Assembly: GCA_965262505.1 (NCBI GenBank)
Contig: CBDHFM010000030.1
Span: forward strand, 2,108,001 to 2,172,000
Reading direction: 5' to 3'
Source: JACPPO01 sp965262505
Lineage (GTDB): Bacteria; Acidobacteriota; Vicinamibacteria; Vicinamibacterales; UBA2999
DNA length: 64,000 nt
Below the pieces are notes generated by a model. That model was not told the DNA's origin, did no database searches, and worked only from the letters and a program-made list of their open reading frames with translations. Shown piece by piece: positions 24,565 through 33,007 of this stretch. The first letter of the stretch is position 1; each line of letters begins with the position of its first letter. Made by a program: the position numbers and the translations under genes.

Positions 24565-25782
24565 CTACTGAGCAACATCTTCTCCCGTGGTCTCCGCCTG
24601 GCCGACGTTGGATGCGCGGGTTGGCGCATGCCCAAGTTTTCCGGCCGGGAGCGGCACGGCGAACATCGCAGAGACGAGCGGCAGAAACGCCATGGCGACC
24701 AGGGCGGGTTCAATCCCGATCCGATCGGCGAGCATTCCCACAAGCGGAATGCTGAGGCCGCCGGTCCCCCAGGCGAAGCCCATCATCAAGGACGAGACGG
24801 TGGCGGCGCTGACGGGCGCGATCATCTGGCCGAAGGTCACGTTCACCGGCAGCGTGGACTGCAGCAGGAAGCCGCCGACCGATACCAGAGCCACGAACGT
24901 CCAGCCGTTCTGCGTCGGCGCCAGCGCGAGGAAGGGCACCGCGACGACGAGTGACCAGATGATGACGTTGCGCGGACCCCATCGGTCCGCGAGGGGACCG
25001 CCGAGGAACCCGCCGACACTGCTCGCGAAGAAGTACGCCCCGATGGCGATGCCCGCGTCCGTCAGTGACATGCCGCGGCCCGTGAGCATCACCGGCATGA
25101 ACGTGGCGAAGCTCAGTGCCGCGAGGGTGCGAGTCACGACGATCAGGTACAGAAGCGTCAGCGGCTTTCTATAGGGGAGCAGAGCGCGGAATCCCGACAG
25201 ATTACGATGTTCTCCGAGCCCTTCGATAGGAGGGACCCGCGGCAGAAGGAGCGCAAGCACGGCGAGCGCCGGGACCATGAGAACGGGAGTCCAGGGCAGC
25301 CCGTAGCGCTCGGCGAACGGCGCGAAGATCAGCGGCCCCAGTGAGAAACCCAGCGACCCGCCGGTGATATGAAAAGACATCGCGAAGCCTTTGCGCTCCC
25401 CACTGAGTCGATGCACGAGGGCCGCCGCTGGAGGATGAAATGCCGCGGCGCCAAGGCCGCCGGCAACCAGAATCATGCCGAGCATCCAGGGGCTGGACGC
25501 GAGCCCCACGAGGGACAGAATCGACACTGCCACCAGCGGGCCGACGATGACCAGCGCGCGAGGGCGCCAGCGATCGGCGACGTGGCCGAATCCGAGCTGC
25601 GCCACGGCATTCGCGATCATGAAAAACATCTGGAGGGTGCCGGCTGCGGCCAGCGACAGGTTCAGCCGCGGGATGAGCAGCGGCAGCAGCGGTGCGTAGA
25701 TGTTGCTGAAGCCGTCCACGACGAAATGTGCGCCGGCCAGCAACAAGACCGTCGGGTGAAGCCCCAGGGGTCGCAATTTCAT
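24565..25782 (-). CDS. MFS transporter, fosmidomycin-resistance (Fsr)-like
   Basis: The 405-residue protein has about 12 hydrophobic segments. The N-terminus (AHFVVDGFSNIYAPLLPLLI), the TM2-3 loop (GHVADRWRPRALV) and AAFHPPAAALVHRLSGERKG are typical of the fosmidomycin-resistance branch of the major facilitator superfamily. Such proteins export drugs or metabolites by proton antiport. It overlaps the murJ stop region by four bases, implying co-transcription with murJ and yqeY. The substrate is unknown; the family name should not be read as a resistance phenotype. Confidence 0.82.
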   Translation of the reverse strand: MKLRPLGLHPTVLLLAGAHFVVDGFSNIYAPLLPLLIPRLNLSLAAAGTLQMFFMIANAVAQLGFGHVADRWRPRALVIVGPLVAVSILSLVGLASSPWMLGMILVAGGLGAAAFHPPAAALVHRLSGERKGFAMSFHITGGSLGFSLGPLIFAPFAERYGLPWTPVLMVPALAVLALLLPRVPPIEGLGEHRNLSGFRALLPYRKPLTLLYLIVVTRTLAALSFATFMPVMLTGRGMSLTDAGIAIGAYFFASSVGGFLGGPLADRWGPRNVIIWSLVVAVPFLALAPTQNGWTFVALVSVGGFLLQSTLPVNVTFGQMIAPVSAATVSSLMMGFAWGTGGLSIPLVGMLADRIGIEPALVAMAFLPLVSAMFAVPLPAGKLGHAPTRASNVGQAETTGEDVAQ

Positions 25783-27392
25783 CGAGGCGTGGAGCGCAAT
25801 TTGCGCACGACGAGCGTCACGCCTTCACGGAATTCCCTGATTCGCAGGATGTAGGCGGCCGCCGAGAGGACGCCGAGCGCGGTGCCGATCGTGCCTGCGA
25901 GACGGATGACCTGTGGCAGCAGTCCGCCACCGGGCAGCCAGACGCCGGCAGCTCGGTCGGCTGCCACCGCCGCAACGCCCATCAGCGCCGACGCGACGAC
26001 GATGCGCACCATCGCCCCGGCCACACGTCCCCCTTCGATTCCGTCAAGTCGTCGGCGAAGAAAGAACATCAGCAGCCCTGCATTGACGAGCGCGGCGATC
26101 GACGTGCCGAGCGCGAGTCCGCGGTAGCCCATGACGCGCACGAGGGCCACGTTCAGGAGGACGTTGAGCAGCACCGTCACCACACTGACCATGACCGGCG
26201 TCCTGGCCTGCCCGAGGGCGTAGAACACGGGAGAAGCGATACGTACGACGGAATAGCCGACAAGGCCGATCACATAGAACTGCAACGCCGCCGCCGTCGC
26301 TGCGGTGTCCGCCGGTGTAAACGCGCCCCGCTCGAAAATCACGCGCACAATCGGAGTCGCGAGCACCATCAGGCCCACCGTGGCCGGCACGTTGAGCATC
26401 AGCATCAGCGACAGCCCGTCGGCGACCGTACGGCGCGCCGCGCTCTCATCATCCCGCGCCCAGTGGCGCGAAACGGCCGGCAGCGTGGCGGTGGCAATCG
26501 ATACGCCGAACAGCCCGATTGGCAGGTACATCAGCCGGAACGCATAGTTCAGCCAGGACACGGCGCCGGTGCCCTCGTTCGTCGCGAGCACCGTGTTCAC
26601 GAACACGTTGATCTGAGTCGCCGCGAGGCCGAGAGTTCCGGGCCCCATGAGCATCAGCACGCGCCTGACGCTCTCGTCGCGCCAGTCGAGGACCGGACGG
26701 TACCTGAAACCTTCCCGCCTGAGCGCGGGCCACTGCACTGCCAGCTGTGCGGCGCCACCGAGTAGCGCTCCGATCGCAACGGCGGCAATCGCGGGCAGCC
26801 CGAGGCCCGGCATGAACGGCACGAGCACCAGCACGCAGGTGATCGTCGCCACGTTGAACATCGCAGGCGACAGCGCCGGGATGAAGAACCGATGAAGCGA
26901 GTTGAGCATTCCCATGAACGCGGCGGCAACCGCCACGAATGTGAGGAACGGGAGCATGAGGCGCGTCAGGAATACGGTGAGTTCGAACTTGCCAGGGACG
27001 CTGCGGTACGCCGCCGCGAAGAGGCCGACCAGAGGCTCCGCGAACACGATCCCGAGAATCACGATGCCGGTCGTGATGATGATCAACCCGTTGACGACGT
27101 GGTTCCCGAGCCGCCACGCGGATTCCTTGCCATCGGTCGTCAGATGGCGCGTGAACGTCGGCACGAAGGCGCTGCTCATCGCGCCCTCGGCAAACAGGTC
27201 ACGCACGAGGTTGGGAACGCGGAAGGCGACGTTGAACGCGTCCATCGCATTGCCCGCGCCGAAGAACGCGGCCAGTACCTGTTCGCGGACCACGCCCAGG
27301 AGGCGGCTTGTCATCGTTGCCGCGCCTGCGGACGCAGCGGAACCCGCGAGCGTGGAGGAGGGGGGGGAAGAGCGGGGAGGGCTAGGCGCCAA
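25779..27392 (-). CDS. murJ: Lipid II flippase MurJ
   Basis: The protein of about 537 residues (MATE/MVF superfamily, 13-14 membrane segments) moves lipid II across the inner membrane. Conserved parts include GAATMTSRLLGVVREQVLAA, DAFNVAFRVPNLVRDLFAEG and the FVPTF motif at the end of TM1-2. The frame's furthest start is TTG at 27392, inside the yqeY 3' end. The next ATG is at 27314 but would cut into conserved N-terminal residues, so an upstream start is preferred. It forms a unit with yqeY and the MFS gene. Confidence 0.88.
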   Translation of the reverse strand: MAPSPPRSSPPSSTLAGSAASAGAATMTSRLLGVVREQVLAAFFGAGNAMDAFNVAFRVPNLVRDLFAEGAMSSAFVPTFTRHLTTDGKESAWRLGNHVVNGLIIITTGIVILGIVFAEPLVGLFAAAYRSVPGKFELTVFLTRLMLPFLTFVAVAAAFMGMLNSLHRFFIPALSPAMFNVATITCVLVLVPFMPGLGLPAIAAVAIGALLGGAAQLAVQWPALRREGFRYRPVLDWRDESVRRVLMLMGPGTLGLAATQINVFVNTVLATNEGTGAVSWLNYAFRLMYLPIGLFGVSIATATLPAVSRHWARDDESAARRTVADGLSLMLMLNVPATVGLMVLATPIVRVIFERGAFTPADTAATAAALQFYVIGLVGYSVVRIASPVFYALGQARTPVMVSVVTVLLNVLLNVALVRVMGYRGLALGTSIAALVNAGLLMFFLRRRLDGIEGGRVAGAMVRIVVASALMGVAAVAADRAAGVWLPGGGLLPQVIRLAGTIGTALGVLSAAAYILRIREFREGVTLVVRKLRSTPR

Positions 27393-27831
27393 GCTTACGG
27401 CGGACCGACTCGTTGATCGTCCGGCCGTCAGCGTTCTTGCCGGCGAGCTTCGGCATGACGGCTTTCATGACTTTGCCGATATCCTTCGCCGAGGCGGCGG
27501 CGGTCTCGGTGATCGCGGCAGTGACCGCCGCGTCAATCTCCTGGGCGGTGGCGGCGGGCGGCAGGTATTCCTCCAGGACGGCGATCTCTGCCGCCTCCTT
27601 CTCAGCCAGGTCGGTCCGGCCTGCCTTGGAGAACTGCTCGACCGAGTCGCGGCGCTGCTTCACGAGCGATGAGACCACCTGCAGGACTTCGGCGTCCTCC
27701 AGGTCCCGGCCCTTCTCGACGCCCTTGTTCACCATCGCGGCCTTCATCATGCGCAGCGTGGACAGACGAGGAGCGTCCTTCGCCTTCATCGCCGCCGTGA
27801 TGTGGCTGTTGACCTTGTCAGTGAGTTGCAT
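27382..27831 (-). CDS. GatB/YqeY-domain protein
   Basis: The 149-residue protein consists of a single YqeY domain: MQLTDKVNSHITAAMKAKD at the start, LSTLRMMKAAMVN, and the C-terminal DIGKVMKAVMPKLAGKNADG. The domain is shared with the tail of the GatB amidotransferase subunit and is thought to bind tRNA. The molecular role of stand-alone YqeY is not settled. It overlaps murJ by 11 bases. Confidence 0.88.
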   Translation of the reverse strand: MQLTDKVNSHITAAMKAKDAPRLSTLRMMKAAMVNKGVEKGRDLEDAEVLQVVSSLVKQRRDSVEQFSKAGRTDLAEKEAAEIAVLEEYLPPAATAQEIDAAVTAAITETAAASAKDIGKVMKAVMPKLAGKNADGRTINESVRRKLGA

Positions 27832-27861
27832 ATGTACCTGGCGCCGTGGTTCGCTCCGACG

Positions 27862-28905
27862 TCAATGGTCTTGGTCGGAATCGCCGTAGGTGATGTGCCA
27901 GCCATCGGTCTCGTCGTAGAAGGCCTTCGGCACCTGCACGGCGTTGACCTTGACGCTGGTCTCGAGCGTCGACTTCACGCTGAAATAGCCGTTTCGCCGC
28001 AGCACGCGCCGGAACGCGCCGTGCATCACGTAGCAACGTACCTTGTCGGTGTCCTCGACGCGCGCCGCTCGGTCCACCCACCGCAGTAGCGTCTTCAGAC
28101 CCGACACGTCGTCGGGATCGACAAGGAAGTCGACCAGCATCGTGACGCGGCCCAACGGTTCGTGGCGATGCCGGTAGACGGCGTAGCCGTGCAATTCGCC
28201 CTGGCGCCGCAACGCCACGACCGAGTACCGGACGTGCGGCGGCTCGATGTAGCGCCAGTTCAGGTACGGCGCATCGCGGCGCACGACCAGATCGAACTTC
28301 GGTGCCAGTCGCTCCCACAGCTCGCTGAACGAGGAGTCGAAGCGCCGGATCGGCTCGCACTCGGCGCGGAGCGGTCGAGACCGTGCGACGACGGCGACCA
28401 CCGGCAGCGTGACCGCCGACACGAGGCGGTTCACTGCCGTGGGCCAGTGAGGAAGACGGACTGCGCGCCTCGTGAGCGGTTTCACCATGCAGGGTAGCAG
28501 CCGGGCCTGCGGCCAGTGCAGCCGGTCCAGCATGGATCGTGACTCTCCGGGCGCGCCAAGCGTCAGCGCGGCGCCGCTGTCGCGATCCCACGCCCTGACG
28601 AGTGCTTCGTCAAGGCCCTGGCTGTCGCGTTCCGGTGCCACGAGCGCGCCCGTGCCCCAGGCGCCCTCGACCTCGAGGCCTTTCAGTGAGATTCGGACCG
28701 GAAGCGTCGGGTACTGGCCGACGACCGTCGGCCCTTCCCGAGCCACCCAGATACCAGGCTCGCCGGTCCGATTGAAGGGGTTCCGCCGGTGCTGCCAATC
28801 CCATCGCAGCCGGTTGGCCTCCACCGCGTCCGGCCCGTGCGTGCGGCGGTACAGCGTGTCGACGCCACGGCGGTCGTCGGGCCTGAAGCGATCGATCTCT
28901 GACAT
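27862..28905 (-). CDS. GNAT-like N-acetyltransferase-fold protein
   Basis: The 347-residue protein has two GNAT-like halves. The N-terminal half has RFRPDDRRGVDTLYRRTHG and VEGAWGTGALVAPERDSQGL, the beta-strand and loop region that binds acyl-CoA. The C-terminal half (about 190-330) has WRYIEPPHVRYSVVALRRQG, GYAVYRHR and RVTMLVDFLVD. No catalytic residue is fixed in this family. It may aminoacylate or acetylate a sugar or peptide, which is a guess. It lies 30 bases upstream of yqeY. An inverted repeat and an IS sit upstream. Confidence 0.65.
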   Translation of the reverse strand: MSEIDRFRPDDRRGVDTLYRRTHGPDAVEANRLRWDWQHRRNPFNRTGEPGIWVAREGPTVVGQYPTLPVRISLKGLEVEGAWGTGALVAPERDSQGLDEALVRAWDRDSGAALTLGAPGESRSMLDRLHWPQARLLPCMVKPLTRRAVRLPHWPTAVNRLVSAVTLPVVAVVARSRPLRAECEPIRRFDSSFSELWERLAPKFDLVVRRDAPYLNWRYIEPPHVRYSVVALRRQGELHGYAVYRHRHEPLGRVTMLVDFLVDPDDVSGLKTLLRWVDRAARVEDTDKVRCYVMHGAFRRVLRRNGYFSVKSTLETSVKVNAVQVPKAFYDETDGWHITYGDSDQDH

Positions 28906-28908
28906 GGA

Positions 28909-28947
28909 GCGCGTAGCGGCGCAGGAGCGCGCGAGGCCGCTACGCGC
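28909..28947. terminator. 12-bp hairpin after the restored STN-gene stop
   Basis: GCGCGTAGCGGC at 28909-28920 pairs perfectly with GCCGCTACGCGC at 28936-28947 across a 15-base loop. On the minus strand it follows directly after the TAG that the STN-domain gene would reach (28947-28949) if the IS were removed. This fits a terminator or processing hairpin between that gene and the GNAT gene. It lacks a U tract. Confidence 0.5.
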
Positions 28948-28979
28948 TATTGTACGCCGTTTGGCACGTGCGGCGGTCC

Positions 28980-30288
28980 TAAGGGCTTGTCAGACAATTA
29001 CTGACTTTTGTGTTCTCGGAGCAGCGGGATGGATCGTGTAGTTCCAGTCGCCGTGAAAGCGATGCCGCTCGAGGCGTACCGTCGCCAGCTGCGCATCGGT
29101 GACGGTGATGCCACCCGGGTATGGGCCGCGGTCGAGTTCCGACCGAACGCGGAGTCCGGACCGACTGTGCGTCGAGCCAATGAGGCTCACGATCGTGGCC
29201 AAGTCGACGAGTGGGGTGCCGCGCCAATTCATCGCGATGTGCGAGAACACCCGATGCTCGATCTTGTTCCACTTGCTCGTACCCGGCGGAAAGTGACAGA
29301 CCGTGATCACCAAGCCCGTCCGATTGGCCAGACGCGGCAGTTCCCACTTCCACAACCGGAGGCGCGCCCCGTTGCTCCCGCCTGCATCCGCCGTGATCAA
29401 CAGCGACTGGGCTTGTCGATACGCCGGGCGACCCATGTGCTGCCACCAACGCTGGATCGACCGTACCGCGAAGCTCGCGGTGTCGTGATCGATCCCGACA
29501 CGCACCCAGCCTTCGTTGCGATGCAGATCGTAGATGCCATACGGAATGGCCTTCCCGCCCGTGGTGGCGGTGGCCGGGATCACGAAGTCGTGGACCTGTA
29601 CCCGCTGCGGCGTCTTCGCCGGGCGCCAGGTGCGGCCCGCGTTCTTGAACGCGCCGACCAGCTCCTTCTTCTTGGTGTCCACCGAAATCGTCGGCTGCTG
29701 TTGCCGTTGCGCGCGTCGCACGCGCCGGGCGATGTACCGAAACTGCGCGTCCCGATCGACATGCTGGCGGCCCTCACGAGTCTTGGCGTTGCCCTGCAGG
29801 CTGTAGCCCAGTCCGTGCAACAACTCGGCGACCACCGTGTGGCTGACGCGGTGGCCCAGACCGTCGAGCGCCACCGCCAACGTCCGTGCGCTCTGGCACG
29901 TCCACCGCAGCGGCGAGTCGGGATCGCCGGGGGCGGTCGGCTCAACCAACGCATCCAAATCGCGCAGCAGCGTCGCGTCGAGATCGATCGCGCGCTTGCG
30001 GCCGCCGCCCGCCCTTCGCGTCCGGCCGCCCGCGAGCGGCTCGTCCGCCGTCAATTCACGCAAACCGCGCTGGATGGTCGATGTCGCGATACCCGTGGCT
30101 CGGGCGACCAGCGCCGTGCCGCCATAACCGATCGCCTCGGCCTCAGTCGCCGCCCACACCCGGCGCGATCGCTCCGTGAGCACGGGCGCCAGCGCTGCAT
30201 GCTTTGCCCGCAGGGTGGCCACCTCCACGGGCGCAGCGTACTACTCGCCGATCAACAGTACAAGCAGTTATTTCCTTACAGGCTCTTA
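28980..30288 (-). mobile_element. ISAzo13-type insertion sequence
   Basis: This element of about 1.3 kb has imperfect terminal repeats: TAAGGGCTTGTCAGACAATT at the left, and at the right the complement of TAAGAGCCTGTAAGGAAATA. It contains one transposase gene filling most of its length. I see no clear target-site duplication. Its right end interrupts the 3' end of the STN-domain gene and supplies a TAA stop. Confidence 0.8.
28990..30228 (-). CDS. ISAzo13-family transposase
   Basis: The 412-residue protein has an N-terminal helix-turn-helix region (GTALVARATGIATSTIQRGL), an arginine-rich linker and a DDE-type domain. The latter includes TISVDTKKKELVGAFKN (first Asp), LLITADAGGSNGARLRLWKW (second Asp) and HFPPGTSKWNKIEHRVFSHI (Glu). 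This pattern is that of the Rhodopirellula-type/ISAzo13 transposases. The frame is intact, so the element may still be mobile. Confidence 0.85.
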   Translation of the reverse strand: MEVATLRAKHAALAPVLTERSRRVWAATEAEAIGYGGTALVARATGIATSTIQRGLRELTADEPLAGGRTRRAGGGRKRAIDLDATLLRDLDALVEPTAPGDPDSPLRWTCQSARTLAVALDGLGHRVSHTVVAELLHGLGYSLQGNAKTREGRQHVDRDAQFRYIARRVRRAQRQQQPTISVDTKKKELVGAFKNAGRTWRPAKTPQRVQVHDFVIPATATTGGKAIPYGIYDLHRNEGWVRVGIDHDTASFAVRSIQRWWQHMGRPAYRQAQSLLITADAGGSNGARLRLWKWELPRLANRTGLVITVCHFPPGTSKWNKIEHRVFSHIAMNWRGTPLVDLATIVSLIGSTHSRSGLRVRSELDRGPYPGGITVTDAQLATVRLERHRFHGDWNYTIHPAAPRTQKSVIV

Positions 30289-31027
30289 CTGTTGCTGTTG
30301 CTGCTGGGGCGTCGGCGTTACGACGCCCGGTGTCGCCGACGATCCGAATGGGATGCCGAACGGGTTCGACGGTGTTGTCACGACGCCGGCCGGGGAGGCC
30401 GGGCCCTGCCCCGAGCCGTCACCGTTCATGTTCTGAGGGTTAAGAAGCTCCAAGCCAGCCGGGAGCGGAGGTCGCGTCACAAGCGGCTGCGGAACGAGGC
30501 GCGGATCGCCGGCACCCGGCGGATTCACCGCCGCCGGAGCCTGCCCGCCGAAGGGAAAGGTGCCGTCCTGCCCAGCGTTGATCGGCCCCGCTTGAGGCGG
30601 TCGCGCAACGGCGGCTTGGCGCCGCAGGGTCGGCCGGGGAGCGCTCGACGCGACCGCCGGCGGCGGGGGATTCCTGGGCGCGGCGCTGGTAGCCAGGATC
30701 AGGATACGGTCGAATGCCGACGCGCTGCTCGATCCGGACCGGCGCGAGCACATAGCCAGCCACGCTTCGCAAGATGATGCCGAGTGCCTGCTGTTCTGGC
30801 ACGCCGTTGAGCTCGATCGTCACCGGGGGGCCGACCACGCGATCGCCGTTGACGATGGTGGCCCCGCCCATGCGTGCCCATTCCGCGAGAATCGTCCGCA
30901 CCGGCACATTCTGCGCGCTGAGGGTGACCAGGCCGGTGTCGAACTGCAGCTCGACCGGCTGCTGGGCGCGGAGCGGCAGCGCCCAGCCGAGCAGGACCGC
31001 GGCGACGGTCAGGACCCGAAAACCCAT
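30286..31027 (-). pseudogene. Secretin/STN-domain protein, frameshifted and 3'-truncated by an IS
   Basis: ATG 31027 opens a signal peptide (MGFRVLTVAAVLLGWALPLR). An STN-like domain follows: VELQFDTGLVTLSAQNVPVR, TIVNGDRVVGPPVTIELNGV and ALGIILRSVAGYVLAP. Near 30740 the frame must shift by one base to continue into SGSSSASAFDRILILATS and a long Pro/Gly/Asn-rich tail ending in six glutamines. The TAA stop at 30286-30288 is the first codon of the IS end. Removing the IS joins CAG to GGA and gives ten more codons (GPPHVPNGVQ) and a TAG. Periplasmic; possibly linked to secretion or pili, which is inference. The frameshift could be a sequencing error. Confidence 0.65.
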
Positions 31028-31118
31028 AAGACACCCAAGTATACGACGCCCGCAGGCCGAATGCGCCACCGCGGACTGCTCGGCTGCGTGCCATCGCCAA
31101 GGGGTACGGACAGCGCAC

Positions 31119-32168
31119 TCACTGCGTGACGACCTGGGACGGCGTCGTCGGCAGGTAATGGTGCAGATGTGCGCGGTAGTAGTCCAGCGTGCGCGCGAAG
31201 CCGGCGCGTAGCGGCGTCACCGGGCGCCAGCCGAACGTGCGCTCACTGAGAGAGGAATCGGCGTAGAAGTCGCCAATGTCGATCGCCTTTTTCTCGGGAG
31301 GCCAGTCGACGCATCGGTAGCGGCCGGTTCCCGCGACCGATACGAGCAGTTCCACCAGGTTGCGGTGCGAGATCGGTTCGAGGCCGCCCACGTTGAACAC
31401 CTTCCCGTTCGATGCATCGTTCGCGCCCGCCCGCAGGAACGCGTCCGCCGCATCATCCACGAAGACGAAATCGCGAAGCTGCGTACCGTCGCCGTAGATC
31501 TGGATCTCCTGGTCTTCCAGGGCCAGGCGGAGGAACCATGCGATGAACCCCTGGCGGTCGTGCTTGATCAGCTGCCGTGGGCCATACACGTTGGTCAGGC
31601 GGAGCGAGCAGGCACGTACGCCGAACACGTCGTTGTACACGAGGTGGTAGTACTCGCCTGCCGCCTTGTTGATCCCGTTCACGTCGGTCGGCTTCACCAG
31701 GTGCTGCTCGGTCACGGGCAGGCTGTCGGGGTGTCCGTAGACCTGTCGGGTCCCCGCGAACACGATCTTCACGACCGGGTTGTAGCGGCGGGAGGCCTCG
31801 AGGATCGACAGCTGGCTGCGGCAGTTGATCTCAAGGTCCGTGTAGGGGTCCTGCATGCTGTCAATGTGGCTGACCTGGCCGGCGAGGTTGAAGATCACTT
31901 CCTGGTCACGAACCAGGTAGTTCATCGTGCTCGACTGGCGCACGTCTGCGATGTTGACGCGCAGGCGGTCTTCGATGCCGGCGATGTTGAACAGGTTGCC
32001 GCCGTAATCCGGAATCAGTGAGTCGACGATCAGGACGCGGGCCCCGAGTTCGACGAGCTGATGCGCGAGCGTGCTGCCGATGAACCCAAGCCCGCCGGTG
32101 ATCATGACGCGGCGATCGCGGTAGAACGCCCGGTAATCGCCGCCGCTCGACGCCGGCTTCACGCTCAT
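31119..32168 (-). CDS. NAD-dependent epimerase/dehydratase (extended SDR)
   Basis: The protein of about 349 residues has the Rossmann motif ITGGLGFIGSTLAHQLVELG near residue 23, DVRQSSTMNYLVRDQEVIFN, and the conserved LTNVYGPRQ and FVFVDDAADAF regions of nucleotide-sugar epimerases. The usual YxxxK is replaced: the sequence reads TDVNGINKAAGEYYH, so Asn stands where Tyr is expected, with Lys kept. The start ATG 32168 overlaps the glycosyltransferase gene by four bases. The pair probably modifies a sugar for a surface glycan. The exact reaction is unknown. Confidence 0.8.
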   Translation of the reverse strand: MSVKPASSGGDYRAFYRDRRVMITGGLGFIGSTLAHQLVELGARVLIVDSLIPDYGGNLFNIAGIEDRLRVNIADVRQSSTMNYLVRDQEVIFNLAGQVSHIDSMQDPYTDLEINCRSQLSILEASRRYNPVVKIVFAGTRQVYGHPDSLPVTEQHLVKPTDVNGINKAAGEYYHLVYNDVFGVRACSLRLTNVYGPRQLIKHDRQGFIAWFLRLALEDQEIQIYGDGTQLRDFVFVDDAADAFLRAGANDASNGKVFNVGGLEPISHRNLVELLVSVAGTGRYRCVDWPPEKKAIDIGDFYADSSLSERTFGWRPVTPLRAGFARTLDYYRAHLHHYLPTTPSQVVTQ

Positions 32169-32965
32169 CGCTTTATTGATTCCGGAGGCACCGTCCCGCT
32201 CATCGTCCGGTTGCGGAACAGGACGGGCGCTGCTTGCCGTCCTCGGCCCAGGACCACGAGCTTCACCCACAGCTTCAGCACGTCAATGACGGTCCAGAAG
32301 ACGCGGCGGAAGTTGAAGAACTGCGAGCGGCCGTGCGTCCGGTGATAGTGGTGCACCGGGACCTCGACGACCCGTAAGCCCGCGTCTTGGATCTTGCGCA
32401 TCATCTCGAGACAGATCACGCCGGTGTCGTGTTCCAGCTTGACGCGATCGAAGACCTCGCGGCGCATCAGCCGAAAGTCGCAGTCGACGTCTCGCACCCG
32501 CAGCCGGAACAGGTGCTTCACCGTGAAGTGGTAAATGCGACCGATGACGATGCGGTGCCAGGGATCGGAGCGGCTGATCTTGTACCCGTTCACGACGTCC
32601 GCATCCGGCGTGAGCCGGGTCCACAGGAGCTCGAGTTCGCCGGGATCGTACTGGGCGTCTCCGTCCGTATACGCGATGAGGTCCTTCGTCGCGGCTGCGA
32701 AGCCTGTGCGCAACGCGCCTCCGTAGCCGCGGTTCCGCGAATGATGGATCGCACGCACCTGCGGGTAGGTACGTGTGAGTTCGTCCACGATGTCACGCGT
32801 CGAGTCGGTACTGCCGTCGTTGACGACAATGACCTCGAAGTCGGGCGTCAGCCGGGACAGGGCCCCCACGGCGCGAATGACGAGGCTCCCAATCGTTCCG
32901 CCGTCGTTATACGCGGGAAAAAACATGCTGACGCTAGGCGGACGCGTACTGTCGAGAGCGTTCAT
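32165..32965 (-). CDS. Family 2 glycosyltransferase (DPM1/GtrB-like)
   Basis: The protein of about 266 residues has the GT-A fold: SVSMFFPAYNDGGTIGSLV, VIVVNDGSTDSTRDIV, LIAYTDGDAQYDPGELELLW (DxD-type metal site) and DCDFRLMRREVFD. A C-terminal hydrophobic, basic stretch (FWTVIDVLKLWVKLVVLGRG) suggests membrane association. Such enzymes move a sugar from a nucleotide donor to polyprenyl phosphate or a glycan. ATG 32965 is preferred over an upstream codon at 33007 that abuts the YchF-like gene. It is coupled to the epimerase gene. Confidence 0.85.
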   Translation of the reverse strand: MNALDSTRPPSVSMFFPAYNDGGTIGSLVIRAVGALSRLTPDFEVIVVNDGSTDSTRDIVDELTRTYPQVRAIHHSRNRGYGGALRTGFAAATKDLIAYTDGDAQYDPGELELLWTRLTPDADVVNGYKISRSDPWHRIVIGRIYHFTVKHLFRLRVRDVDCDFRLMRREVFDRVKLEHDTGVICLEMMRKIQDAGLRVVEVPVHHYHRTHGRSQFFNFRRVFWTVIDVLKLWVKLVVLGRGRQAAPVLFRNRTMSGTVPPESIKR

Positions 32966-33007
32966 GAAGAGGCCTTGAATCGTAGCCCGGAAAGGGCCTC
33001 CAAACAA

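Noticed and set aside
28972..30297. Target-site duplication for the ISAzo13-type element
   Set aside because: The bases flanking the two ends (GGTCC and CTGTT) do not match over two or more positions, so no duplication is claimed.
29008..30777. Long plus-strand open frame across the ISAzo13-type element
   Set aside because: It is antisense to the transposase and crosses the IS boundary; no plausible product.
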